In this document: positions 1 to 11,420 of the stretch, piece after piece
Numbering within the stretch: position 1 is the first letter of the stretch
Layout: every line of letters begins with the position of its first letter
Origin: Mycogone perniciosa
Lineage: Eukaryota > Ascomycota > Sordariomycetes > Hypocreales > Hypocreaceae
Direction: 5' to 3'
DNA: 64,000 nucleotides
NCBI GenBank assembly: GCA_025331125.1
Contig: JAOALB010000001.1
Location: 124,001 to 188,000, forward strand
Translations under genes and position numbers: made by a program
Notes under the pieces: generated by a model
Told to the model about the DNA's origin: nothing
Seen by the model: only the letters and a program-made list of their open reading frames with translations
Databases searched by the model: none

Positions 1-2
1 GC

Positions 3-191
3 GGGGACTGGGCTGCCATCAAAGGAGGCTTCGTGTCAGTTAAGGCAGCGCTGCAGAGATATTTCGGTTACGGCGGTAAGCCACGGAAACCTTGCGCACT
101 GCTGGAGGGCAAGGAGCTTGAGGCTCAAATGACGGAGTTTTCCGAACTGGTTGAAACAGAGAAGCAGATGGCAGCTGCCACATCTGCATAG
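3..191 (+). CDS. DapA/DHDPS-superfamily aldolase, C-terminal fragment (5' end outside window)
   Basis: An open frame runs from the window edge to a TAG stop and encodes about 62 residues beginning GDWAAIKGGFVSVKAAL. It contains FGYGGKPRKP, a C-terminal pattern I associate with fungal dihydrodipicolinate-synthase-like (class I, pyruvate-dependent) aldolases, a family that includes 2-keto-3-deoxy-sugar-acid aldolases. The tail is Glu/Lys-rich and likely helical. The catalytic lysine and substrate residues lie outside the window, so the reaction cannot be assigned. The dihydroxyacetone kinase downstream is convergent. If this were the aldolase of galacturonate catabolism, which yields pyruvate and L-glyceraldehyde, a triose/glycerol link would be sensible, but that is speculation. 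Confidence 0.55.
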   Translation, partial: GDWAAIKGGFVSVKAALQRYFGYGGKPRKPCALLEGKELEAQMTEFSELVETEKQMAAATSA

Positions 192-699
192 TAGTAGTCG
201 GATTGGGAAGACTGACACCAACAAGGGTGTGGGGAACAATCAACCATCCATTTGGTGATAGGAGCATGAAGACTTTGGCGACCACTGCGACTCTACTCCG
301 TAATAGGGGGTAACTTTGTTGCGATTTGGGCTGGGATAGTCATGCACCTAGGTAATATGGCGTCCGCGGAGGGACTGCCTTGTACGAATGGTTAACTGCT
401 ACTTCTTACATATCAAGATTAAATTGAAACACCTTGGCTGAATGACACGTAGCTCAGCTACAGTAGTCCAACATTTTAACGTTTACGATGACCAACTGGA
501 GTATTAATACGGCATCTCAAAAGACGCAGTGTCATTGGGGGTTAATCATGCTCTGTTACGAAGCAGAGAGGATTATTACCAACCACTAATCTAATACTAC
601 TACTCCGTATGTACGAGTAGGGACAAAATGCAATTACTCCGTACGGAGTAACTATTTCGGAGTACTCCGTATGGAACAGTAACCACATTCATTTTTACC
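192..699. other. Intergenic, convergent 3' ends
   Basis: No gene is seen between the aldolase stop and the dihydroxyacetone kinase stop. The right half carries several copies of the TACTCCGTA/TACGGAGTA motif, including the perfect 16-bp palindrome at 635-650. Confidence 0.7.
601..669. repeat. Cluster of TACTCCGTA/TACGGAGTA motifs with two palindromes
   Basis: The cluster contains TACTCCGTA at 601-609, the self-complementary TACTCCGTACGGAGTA at 635-650 and the self-complementary CGGAGTACTCCG at 658-669. It lies just past the 3' end of the dihydroxyacetone kinase gene. Other clusters of the same word are annotated separately. Confidence 0.85.
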
Positions 700-2685
700 C
701 TAACCCAGAAATCCCTCCAGCAACTTGACCAATCCATACGCACCAGGATCAGGACACTCACTCCACCCTTCGGCATTAACGTACACTGATCGTCCCAGAC
801 TAGCCTCCATGCCCTTTGTCGCATCGCAGCCCTTGTTTGCGGCATCGACAGCGCGCTGGACATCGAGTGTCTCGGACAGCGTGGCCACAAAGGGCGCGAG
901 TGCATCTACGACAGTGCGGTCACCAGGCTGAGCGGGCGTGTACTTGGCCAAGCTGGTGAGCGCTGCTCCCAAGGCGTTGGCCCAGATTTGCGGTGTGACT
1001 GTAGTCTTGGATTGGTCGTTTTGGGATTGGGCTTGCAGGCCAGAGGCGAGGGCGTTGACGAAGATGGCGTACAGAGCACCAGAGGTACCGTCCATGCTCT
1101 GCTCGACGACGTGGGCAATGTCGCGAACGAGGCGGACGGCGTCGAGCTGGGGGGTTGAGAAGGAGAGGGAGGTTTCGACGTGCTTGAGGACGGCTTGGGC
1201 ACCGGTCTTGAGGCACAGACCGCAGTCACCGTCGCCGACTATGGTGTCATATTTCGTGACTTGAGACTCGGCGGCGATGAGGCTGTTAAGGGCGGATTTG
1301 AGCCCACTGATGGCGAATTGGGCGTCCACTGCGAGTAAATTTGGTTAGGATTTGGTTCAAGGGAAAAGATGCGACTGAGAAGAGCATACCTTCGAGGTTG
1401 CTGGGGATAGCGGAGTCGGCGTCTTGGGAGGAAGTATCTTCCTTGATGTCTGACTTGCTAGTATCAATGCTGTGAGCCCAGTTCTCGGGACGAACGGGTG
1501 GTGACCAGCCAGCTGCATCCGCGGGAGCATCGAGCAAAGACAAGAAGGCCTTGTCAACCACCTTAAGCAAGGTGATGCTGAATCCTAGGCCATTCAAGCT
1601 GGTCATGTAAGTACCACTGAGCAGCCGGGTCGGCTTGATCTTATAGGACGCATCTAATTGGTCCACCACTTCAGTTGTGATGGCACCAAGCTCGAGAGCG
1701 CTGATGCCTCCAAGGTTGTTGACCATCACGACAACCTCTTCTCCTAACTTGACGTCGATATAAGCGCGGTCCTTGTCGGATTGGTCGAGGAGCTGCTTGA
1801 GCATCGTCTCAACGAGGCCGGGGAGTGCTGTCTTGACGCGGCCAAAGCCTTCCTCGATGTGAATACCCATGCCGATTTCAATCTCGTCACCGAGTTCATC
1901 TGGGGTGATTTCCCGGCCAGGAACGTGGACATGGGCGAGAGAGGCACCGACGGTGGCAGTATTTTCGGCTGCGAGGCTAGTGATTTTGTGAACCTGTTCA
2001 AGGGTCGAGCTGCCCAAGGAACGTCAGACTCAGTCCTAAGTGCCATATTTCATGCTACATTCAAGTGAATGTGATAGCATCAAGACTTCATGGTGGAACG
2101 ATGTGAGACTCACCCCTTGGCAGCAGCCGCAGCAGCAATCTTTTGAACGAGTACCGTCCCAGCCAGACCTCTTCTACCGATGCGTCCTCCCCGTTTCCGC
2201 CCCACACCAACATCATCACCAACCACCAACAACTCTGTCTTGATGCCGTCTGCACGGGCCTTCTCCACTGCCATACCGAAATGTAGCATATCACCCGTAT
2301 AATTCATGATGATGACCAAAACACCCCTCTCGGGCTGCTCGGCCCCCACACGACGGATCGCGCGGAAGACCTGCTCGGCCGAGGGCGAGGCGAATACAGA
2401 GCCTGCGACAGCGGCGCTCAGGAAGCCCTTGCCCACAAAGCCCGCGAAGGAGGGCTCATGACCGGAGCCACCGCCAGAAATGAGCGCAATGGTGGGCTGG
2501 GAGGCAGCATCGCGCAGGAAGACGGTCTTTTGGGATGCGTCAAAGAGGAGGGATGGGTTGGTGTAGGTGCTGGAGCGCAGAGAAGCGCTGACGAGGGCGG
2601 AGGGATCGTTGGAGAAGTGCTTGGCTGCGTGGTTGTCAGGATAGTGTTCTTGTGACTTGCGTGAGTACTCGTACTTACAAGACAT
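700..2685 (-). CDS. DAK: Dihydroxyacetone (glycerone) kinase, DhaK-DhaL fusion
   Basis: ATP-dependent kinase that phosphorylates dihydroxyacetone to DHAP in cytosolic glycerol catabolism and detoxification. Exons (minus strand): 2685-2679, 2624-2114, 2009-1390 and 1328-700, giving 588 aa. Exon 1 is only 7 nt. Removing the 54-nt intron 2625-2678 (GTAAGT...CGCAG) converts an odd N-terminus into MSSKHFSNDP, the family's usual start. The DhaK domain shows GGGSGHEP (53-60), MNYTGD and GMGIH with His222, matching the substrate-binding His of bacterial DhaK. The DhaL domain begins near residue 380 and carries YDTIVGDGDCG, with the metal-binding aspartates at 411-416. Length is normal for fungal Dak proteins. 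The first intron is in frame with no stop, so automatic annotation may retain it. Confidence 0.95.
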
Positions 2686-4860
2686 GATGGATGTCTACCT
2701 ATGTATATGTCGTTCTATGTGCCTCTCGCTCGCTCGCTTCTTCACTTACACACACAATGGCGGGGTGGTGATGATGGGAACTTTGAGGATGCAACCCCAC
2801 GCGCTGTCCTGCTTCCATGTTCGCTATAAGTTCCCAGATAGATTATCCGATATCGCGCGGCACCCCATCTAAGGATTATTAGAGCTCTCCGTTGCAATAG
2901 TACTACTCCGTATAGCAAACGTGCCCTTTCTTCGGCTTCTATCCACAGGTCATTGAATGGGGGTGTTTACATGAGAGAGCCGTGATGACCCCCCATTTAA
3001 GCCCCATCTGCTCAGCCTCTTCTCCTTGACAGACCCTAGGTGATTTCCCACATATGACCCCCATGCAATGAAGGGAGGGGTTGTGTCACCTCATCCCACG
3101 CTGGAACCACATTACAGTCACGGAGTACGGAGTATGTTATGCATTATGTATGTAGATGCTGCACAAAATCAGTCGATCCAGGGCTATTGGCACTACGGAG
3201 TCTTTTTCTTCGTCTAAACTGTGTCTGGGTGGACAACTTCATGCGTGGCTGCTGACTATTATGCGGGACATGATATGTAAGGACGCAGGGAACTATCTTA
3301 GCCATTGTTAAGTCGGCGTTTTCTCCTTTTGGATCTTCAGTTTCTGGCGATGTCAAGGACTATTACCTCCGTGGTTCGCGTAGAATCAACTGACGGGGTT
3401 CTATCCCACTCGAAGAACGAGCTGAGCGTGGCGTTTCTTGTGCTTTATCCACTTCTGGGCGAACGGATCAAGTTGCGCGTGTCAACATCGTATTGTATTT
3501 CGTACGGAGTACGGAGTACGGAGTACAGAGTAATCACCGCTGCAAGACCAGGACGACGTGTCACTGCATATTTCATGCATGCGTTCCACAGCTGGCTGCA
3601 GTCCTCACATCTCACATGTCAGCCAGCAAGCACCCCAGTCCGGTTTCTCTCGTGTGCCCCCATGCTTTTGCGGGTCCCCTGGACCCTCGGGTATGAAGTG
3701 TTTCCTTGTATGGCAACATGATGTTGCATTCTATGCTGATCGCCGTTATTCCTGCATCCAACGTGATAATTTCGCCGGCCGCTCCGAGAACTGCGATGAA
3801 ACTGAACCCTTACTTGGGCTCATATGGGCTGCAAATGCAACCGAGATGTCGCATGTTGGTCAATCGTCTATCCCTCGGGCTGTGAGGGCCAAGGTAATAG
3901 TAATATGTGAGGTTCCATCCGTATAGACAGTGAAATAGAAGTTCGCAGCTTAGAAAAACCTGCAGAATGACGGCTTACCTGAAATATGAGCATCCTAGTA
4001 GGCATAGACTTGTTCTCGCTACGAGGTTGGGTAGCAAGAAGTGGAGCACCAACACCACCTTCGACTTCATACACATCAACATTAGGACGGTCGGCCAATA
4101 GCATGGATTTTCATGGGATGTAATTCTGCATCTATTGATTCGGGAAGAAGAAGAATTATGGCTTGGTTAACCCCGCGGAGACAAGGAAACCGTCGGCGAG
4201 CTGACTTGAGAATGCAACTTTGGGGTTATGGACGAGCTCTGGGAGTCTGGACATCTCCATGTCGTCATTTATATTCGGCAGTGCTTGGGAAATCCAGATC
4301 GCCGAAATGGAATTGCACTATGAGTCTGCTCGTATCGAGTAGCGGCCGTGTCCCCTCATCATCATTATCATCTCGAATCAGCTATGCTTAACAGCCAGAG
4401 TAGGTGGTGGAAGTCACGGTCATCTTTAACACGAAACAGTTGGGACATATTAGTTGTGTGCAAATTCCTTGTCAATTACAGTCATCTTCTGACTATGTCT
4501 TGAGATGCCACTATTCCATGGATGGCCCGGTAATCCGTTACCGCGTGTGATAAACCCTCATTTCCCTTGGTACTCATACACATTGAGGTTGTTTCCCTAA
4601 TACTCGGACGCCATCCAGTAAAAGCAAAAGTAATAAAAGCAAAGTAATAGTCAACCCGCCGCCCTTTGTCGTACAGTGTTTTTATACAGGTAGCCTTGCC
4701 AGGCTGTGTTTCCGTCACAAGTATCATACATAAACCATTACCAATTCGTTAACTCGTCATCGTGACATGTCAAGGTCATCGCGAGTGGCTTCTCATTTCC
4801 TCAATCGTATTTTCCCAACCAGGATGTTCATAGAGAACATCTTCTACCACCGGGTGGTTT
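2686..4860. other. Gene-poor intergenic region
   Basis: No convincing gene. The left end is the presumed promoter of the dihydroxyacetone kinase. Open frames here (the longest is about 138 codons, near 3305-3721) lack family features and a coherent splice structure. Copies of the TACGGAGTA word occur near 2900, 3120, 3195 and 3503. Confidence 0.6.
3503..3526. repeat. Tandem TACGGAG array (three copies)
   Basis: Three consecutive TACGGAG heptamers in non-coding DNA, the longest head-to-tail run of the motif in the window. A two-copy run lies at 3120-3135. Confidence 0.85.
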
Positions 4861-7012
4861 CTAATTCTGTCGGATGAATTTTCCGACGATGAGGCTCATA
4901 GTGAACATCTTCTTCAATCCGCGCAACGGATTCCACAAGCGCGAGTTCTTTGGCTTCTTATCGTCGTCTTTCTCCACCTTCGACAACTCATCAGCGACAT
5001 TCTGAGTGGAACTCTGGATTTCAGCATAAGCGTGGAGCTGATCCGTTTTGATCAAGGCTTTGGGCTTGGTCAACCAAGGGGTGAGAACGTCTTGGAAATT
5101 CGGAGGAATTCCTTCGTGTTTTGGCCGTTCGGCAATGTCACCGAAGCCTGGCGGGGGGCGGATTAAGCCGCCATTTGAGTTCATTGTGTCGAAGACATTC
5201 TGGAAGTTTGGTGGAGTCCCATCGTATTTAGGTTGAGCAATGGATTGGCCTAATCCAGGAGGACGAATAATATCGCCACCTGAGTTCCTGATGCCCAGAG
5301 CATTCTGGAAGTTTGGTGGAGTTCCGTCGTACTTAGGTTGGGCAACAGATTGACCGAGTCCCGGAGGGGGACGGACGAGGATGTTTGAAGTGGCTGGTTC
5401 TGCCAACCAAGGGTTAAGAGCACGCTGGAAGTTTGGTGGAGTTCCAGCATATTTAGGTTGGGGAATAGATTGACCAAAACCTGGAGGGGGGCGGATCAAG
5501 CCGCGATCTGCGTTCTTGGTGGTGAGAACACCCTGGAGGTTTGGTGGAGTTCCGTCGTATTTAGGCTGGGCAATAGATTGACCAAGTCCCGGAGGAGGAT
5601 GGACAAGCATGTGGTTTGAAGTAGTGGTCTCTGCCGGCCAAGAGTTAAGAGCACCCTGGAAATTCGGTGGAGTGCCATCATATTTGGGCTGGGAGAGGAA
5701 TTGACCGAGCCCTGGGGGAGGCATGACGAGGGCATCGGCAGTGACTTCTGTGTCAAGGGATTGAGTTGTGGAGGTAGGAGTGTGAATCACCGTGCTGGAT
5801 TCATTGCTCTCATCGTTAGAAGGATCATCATCACCGATGTCACTAGCATCGGCGTCATATCCAGAGTTATCTTCGTTTTCCACTGGCCAGAACTGGGGGT
5901 AGATTCCCAAGTTTTCGTTGGTCTGATTGGGAACGTTGTTCTCAAGGTCTCCCAATCCAAGGAATCCAGGGAAGAGAGGGCTCTCAGCGCCTCTGGAGGC
6001 AATGTCCAAGTATTCAGAGGGGCCGCTGTTATCATAGCTCTCATCAGTAGCTAGTTCGGACTCCGACGCATCGTGGGTGGTATCGTCGTAGTATTGCTCG
6101 GCTCTCTCGTGAGCATCATTGTTGTTATCGACGTGATTGACACCTTCACCATCGGTGAGATCTGTGGGGATGTTAGTGATCATCTATCTCCCTCATTTGA
6201 GCCATGCTCTAAAGTGACTTACCAGTTGGAGGAGTATTAGTTCCTCTCTCAGGGCTGTTCGACCTGGTAGTGAGCTGCGACCCGGAGGTGGTCACAAACT
6301 CGTCAGCACCACTGGCCATGCTGTGGGACAATAGTTCCCAGTTCACAAGCTGAGATGCTGGCAGCACCCCACGGCCCATACTGAGGGATGGAAGGTCAAC
6401 TGGCGGAGAGTTTGTCCGCACAGAATACACACCCAAGTCATCATTGACAGGTGCCCTTTTCAATTCGTAGCCTACCGCCTCGTTACTCTTCGGTGTGGCT
6501 GGCTGGTCGTTCTCATCTGAGTCGGATTCGATAGTCTTGTTTTCGCACGCCATGCCCATTCTCTTCTTGAGTTCCAAGAGCTTCTGCTTGGTAGATTGGA
6601 GGAGTTCTTGTTGCCGCTTGAGTTTGGATTCCTTGATCATCTCCATGAAAGGAACAGGCTCCTCGCGTTGAAGGATAGAACGCCTGAAGAAGTACTTGGC
6701 GGCGAATTCGTTTCGCTTTCTCTGCTCAGCCTCCAGTCGTAGCCTTTCCATCTCCGCAAGCCGGGCACGACGGTACACGATCTTCATCCATATTTCGTAA
6801 GACGGGCATTTGGGCATATTCATGCATTTGCCGATAACCATGGTCTTAAAGAACATGTCCAGGTTGCTACAGTCTTCTGGGACTGGTCGGGAATCGAGGT
6901 CATTGTTCTCGATAGCTTCCTTGTATAGGTTCCAATAGTCCTGGCATTTGTCCCAGGTGACGTGACGAGAGTAGTCGCAGAAGGAACACTTGCGACCGAT
7001 AGAGAGACACAT
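4861..7012 (-). CDS. Fungal protein with Cys-rich N-terminus and six PPPGxGQ...QPKYDGTPPNFQ repeats
   Basis: Function unknown. Two exons, 7012-6223 and 6161-4861, with a 61-nt intron (GTAAGT...CCCACAG), give 696 aa. The first 25 residues hold a Cys/His cluster (C2, C9, C12, H16, C23) that could bind zinc. Residues of about 85-150 are Lys/Glu-rich and predicted coiled coil. An acidic Asn/Asp/Ser-rich linker follows at about 270-400. From about residue 411 to 635 (DNA about 5046-5721) there are six Pro-rich repeats of 35-41 aa. Each begins PPPGxGQ, or PPG in unit 5, and continues with QPKYDGTPPNFQ; spacers alternate in the order A-B-A-B-B-A. The C-terminus is basic, with a short hydrophobic stretch. 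It looks mostly disordered and could be a scaffold or RNA-associated protein, but nothing proves that. Confidence 0.85.
5046..5721 (-). repeat. Six tandem coding repeats of about 105-123 bp
   Basis: These encode the PPPGxGQ/QPKYDGTPPNFQ units. The cores are nearly identical at protein level. The spacers fall into two classes, a Trp-Pro/Glu-Pro type (units 1, 3, 6) and an Asn-Gly-Gly type (units 2, 4, 5), so the array probably grew by duplicating an A-B pair. Confidence 0.85.
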
Positions 7013-8044
7013 CTTGAAGTAGAATAGGGATCAGATGTGTGCAGAAGTGTAGAAGGACTATTGTTGTTCAAGGGGGTAGAAGTAAGGATGTGAACAGCTT
7101 CTCTTGGGAAGCGTAGGGGGAAGGTGGCGGAGGTGAGGATCTCTCCACGAGGTGCAAGGGATAACTGAGGTCGAATAGACGAAAGAAGAGGTCTTTTCAG
7201 ACGATAGCAGTGGTATAAGAGTGCTCTTGGTGATCAGAAGGGTTGAGTGAGGTTATTCTCGCGTGAAGTTGTTGTGATGACCAAGGTGGTGATGTTGTTG
7301 AAGGAAGAAAGAAGATCGAAAGTTAGGGTGTGGGGGAGGGCGAGAAGAAGTAGGGAAATAACAGCCACTAAAGACGAAAGGCCCAGTGAATACAGCTTCT
7401 TGTCAACTGGCGCGACGCGACTAATACCTAGGCAAAGGGACTGATCAGTGTTGCCAGGTGTACGACGCGAGTGCGGCCGTTACTGGGGAACCTCGAGGGC
7501 ATCATGTGGCAAACAACTGACAAGGGGGTGGTGATTCGGAGGTAGTTAAGGACTGTCAGTCCCAGACTCACTACCAATTCAGCCGGAACACAGCGAACAA
7601 TGTTGTTGTTCATGTTGTTGAACGGCCCGTGGACATCAAAGAATTGTGATCTGAGAGATATAGTCCACATGGATAAAGAACACGGACAGAACAAGGTCGG
7701 AAAGCACAATTCAAGCTGCCAATCTACCTGAAAGGATCCCAGCAAAGAACTGGATTCTCACAAAAGGGAAAAAAGGACCTAGACTCATAGATATGTTGAG
7801 GATACCTGAAAGCTATTATACCTCGAATACCAGCCTCGCCATTCAGATCGGACCAGTCATTCTACTCCCCCGTTATCACAGACCCAAGCCTCAAAGATTA
7901 CGGTGACTACCTTGAACACAATTTTAAATCAAAGGATCATTCAATCGGTTGCCGTTATTCCTTAACAGTCAATATTCTTTTATTGGAATCAGCAGTCAAG
8001 CCAAAACGCCGTACCCAACCCAACTTTATCTACTTGACACAGCA
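7013..8044. other. Intergenic: promoter of the repeat protein and 3' flank of KRE33
   Basis: No gene is seen. The first 370 nt are purine-rich on the plus strand (CT-rich in the sense of the repeat-protein transcript), as in many fungal promoters and leaders. The short open frames have no recognisable content. Confidence 0.6.
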
Positions 8045-11000
8045 TTACCTGCTCTTCTTCCCCTTCTTGGCCTTCTTTCGAGAGTCATCACCAAACTCTT
8101 TCTCATAGACCTCAGCAGCCGTTTGCCCTGCCTTCCTCTTCTGCTTGCCCGACTTGACACTGACTACAACATTAGACTTTCCATCCTTCGCGGCATTAGC
8201 TACCTGTTTCTCCGCATCCTGCCACGCCGGCGCGTCACCATCGATTTCGTATCTAAGATTTCCCCAATTAGCAAACGATCGAGAGACAAGCTACTACGTC
8301 AAGGTCAACTTACTGGTCGAGAGGTAGAGAGTCAATCATCTCTCTCTGTTTCTGCCTCAGGGTCTTGAGGGCTTCGTCACCACCCTCCTCAAGCTCGTCG
8401 TCCAGGGAAGTGTTGAGCGGAGCGAAGCGATCATCTACAACCTCATCATCGTGAGCACCACTGGCATCTTCTCGGCTCACACCGATGTTGCCAGCTCTTG
8501 GTAGCTCAGCATCGACCGCAGCTGTGACCAACGACCCGAAATGAGATGTTACTTTACGGAGGATCTTGATGAACATAGCCAGGAGCTGTGACGAAGGGAG
8601 GGAAAGCTCTTGTGCGACATCATCGACATCCTTACGTTGCAGTCCAATGGCCAAGAGGATGCATTGCTGTACGCCCGTCATCTTGACATCAGACTTCAGT
8701 TTGCCAGTGAAGTAGAGATTGGCAAGCGTAGGCATCAGGTCCAAAATAACGTGGTAGTCGAGCATATTATTAGCATATGATTCCAATCGCTTCAGGTCAA
8801 ACGGAGACATCAGCCTGTCAAGCTCCTCCTTGGTCAGGGATGGGACTTGGGTAGCATCCAGCTGAGCACCAGCATTCGCCGACTCATCAATGCTCAGGGC
8901 AGTGATGGCGGGGAACATTCGGAACTGATAAGATAGCAGCGACAAGAATCGCTTCTGGAAATCTCTAGAGAACGCGCCAAGCCAGGTCCTATCGTCACTG
9001 TTCTCCAGAGGCCTGAGCATGACGAAGGTATGTTCGCCAGTCAAGTCATTGGGAGTTTGACGAAGATACACGGGTGAGAAGGAAGACCGCTTCCAGAACT
9101 TGTGCAGCTGAGGAGTCATACCGTAGCTGACGCCAATGTAATCAAGTCGCTCCGGTTTCTTCTCCCACAACTTAGCGAAGAGCGGAGGCATGTGCTTGTC
9201 GTCTCTGACGGCAATTTGCTCTTCCAAAAGGGACTCCTTAGCCAGCTCCACATCTGTCACTCGAATGAACCTGTCCTCCATGACTTGATCGTCATTTTCG
9301 GACAGGTTGGCGAATCGGCCCTCGTAGTAATCGACGAGAAGCTCCATTGCCCTCTTTCCGTATCCCATGGACATGTATTCGGGGTTTGTGGCGATTCGAA
9401 CAACTCGTGCGCCAGAAAGAGATGCGAATTCCTCATCTTGGAATTGCTGGCTAACGAGCCAAGGAATCAAATCACCGTGGGGCCTCTGTCCTCGACTCAG
9501 GCTGTTGATGACACTTTGCCTGCTAATCTTTCCCTCCAAAGCGACCTGAATCACGCAGAGCGGTTCCGGTAATCTTCCACTGCTCTCTGACGTAGGGGGG
9601 GTCAAGACGAACAGCTCATGTGCCGGAGCGTCACTCATCAACTGTAAGTCATCGGGTGAATTCTTGTAGTGACTAGCGACGTAAAGGGCGACCATCTGTT
9701 GCAAGAAGGCCTCAGGAATGGGGTGGAACGAGAAGAGGGTGTCACGGTTCACGTTCAGGAGCTCACACTGCGATGGGTCTGGGCACCCCTGAGTGCCTGC
9801 CTTGGCCTTTGGCAGAGTTGCGTCCAGACAAAGGAGCTTGTTCAACCACTTCTCTAGTGAGTCGCCTTGAGCATATCTGATGGGCTCTGAAAGGGTGATC
9901 TCACGCAGTTTGCGGCTGGCTTGGAATTCTTCCGACTTGGAAGCCCTGCCCGTAGACCGGTCTGCAATTTCGGTCTCACCATTCGCAGAGGCCAATCTGG
10001 ATTGCTCTCGCAGCTGCTTAATGAGTTTCAGGGAAAGCGAGCGGCCAGTACCCTCGTAGCCGTTGATAGTGGACGCCATAAAGACCAAATAAGGGCCCAT
10101 AAGCTTTCGTACCAGCGGCAGGGGGATAGCAGCGGCCTCATCAATCACCACTAATTCTGCCTGGCCCAGCACATGAGCATCCTGCGGTCGGATATACTGA
10201 ATTGTTTGGCGATGTTGCCGGTGGATGTTCACACGAACAATAGCCTTGTTGAAATCTGGGTTGGTACTCTGGATAATGGAGTAGTCAGCATGGTCAGCAT
10301 ATCTCAATGCGTCAAAACCCTTGAAGACAAACTCAAAGAGGGTCTTCAAGTTTTCTGGCGACGGAGATGTGATGAAAATGTTGCTGTATCCATATGCAAC
10401 CGCCGCTGCAACCGCAACACCCATTGCTGCTGACTTGCCTCGTCCTCTGGCAGCAGTCAACGCAACAGTGCTTCGCAGTGTCTTCTCTGCGATCGCCTCC
10501 GTGAAGGTCAACAGAGCCTTTGCCTGATCAACTGTTTTCGCAAGAGATATTAATGATCCAACAGGCTCCCGCTCCTGGTTTTCGTCCTTGATAGACTCCA
10601 ACTCAACCTGCTGTGGGGTCTTCGCTTGGTCCAGGTCAGGAGGTGGCAAAGCCTTGACATTCTTGCCTCCTGAGATGGGAAGAACGTTCATCTCATCATC
10701 AATGACAAGACAAGAGTCACAGCCTCCCAGTGACAAGAGAAATCGCTCATTGAATCTTGCGACCACATCGTCGTGTGCTTCTGTGCGATACTTCGAGTGG
10801 GCATCCATGGACAAGTTGTATAGCTGTCGGAGACTGCTCATCCCCTTGAGCAGCATAATCACCAAGCCACCACCTTCAACCGTCTCTATCGTGCGTGCCA
10901 AGATATTTGGTGTAACGGCTTCAAAGTCCTGTAGAATACACATGCCGTATGTATTTCCCAGGATTTTATCCGTCTCTTTGTAGTAGGTGTAGCGGATGTT

Positions 11001-11420
11001 GTGCAGAGCGACAAAGAGTTCGAAGGGGTCTTCGGAGTTGGCTTCTCGAATTCCACGCCTGATTTCCTTTTTGATCTTGTCTTCGCGCTTCTTCCGATGA
11101 CTGCATTCGTTCCTAGAGTTGGTGATCAAGTCCTATTGTGAAGATCGAGTGAGATCAATTACCTTGTGAAGCCCAGCAATTTCTTCTTGTATGCCCACAG
11201 CACTGACTTGTTCTGCTTAATGTCCACTCTGGACATGATATAGTGCAGATTCACAATCACATCCTTGGATTGATCGCCCACCACGACGAAGAAGCTTCTC
11301 TTCTTCTCTTGCAACCCATTGCGAATGAGCGCGCCAATACGGTCGTCTCTGGGAGATAGTCAGTCATGTTACATAACATCAATGCTATGTATAGAGCACC
11401 TACACTTGCTTACGCGACAT
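8045..11420 (-). CDS. KRE33: RNA cytidine acetyltransferase Kre33/NAT10
   Basis: Nucleolar ATP-dependent N4-acetylcytidine synthase that modifies 18S rRNA and tRNA and is needed for 40S biogenesis. Exons 11420-11404, 11348-11163, 11100-8314 and 8252-8045 give 1065 aa, close to the yeast length. Exon 1 is 17 nt (MSRKQ plus a split Val) with donor GTAGGT; exon 2 supplies the conserved SFFVVVGD and LHYIMS segment. The RecD-like helicase Walker A TAARGRGKSAA lies at about 284-292 and Walker B DEAA near 388. A GNAT acetyl-CoA site, ARVVRIATNPEYMSMGYGKRA, lies at about 632-652. The last exon encodes the Lys-rich nucleolar tail ending KKGKKSR. No key motif is missing. Confidence 0.97.

Noticed and set aside
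690..706. Telomere-like CCCTAACCC
   Set aside because: Only a partial single unit at the stop codon of the dihydroxyacetone kinase; no array.
3305..3721. 138-codon plus-strand frame
   Set aside because: Crosses the TACGGAG repeats, composition is not protein-like and no family feature or splice partner was found.
9102..9572. 156-codon plus-strand frame inside KRE33
   Set aside because: It is antisense to the conserved acetyltransferase region and has no independent motif; a shadow of the real coding frame.
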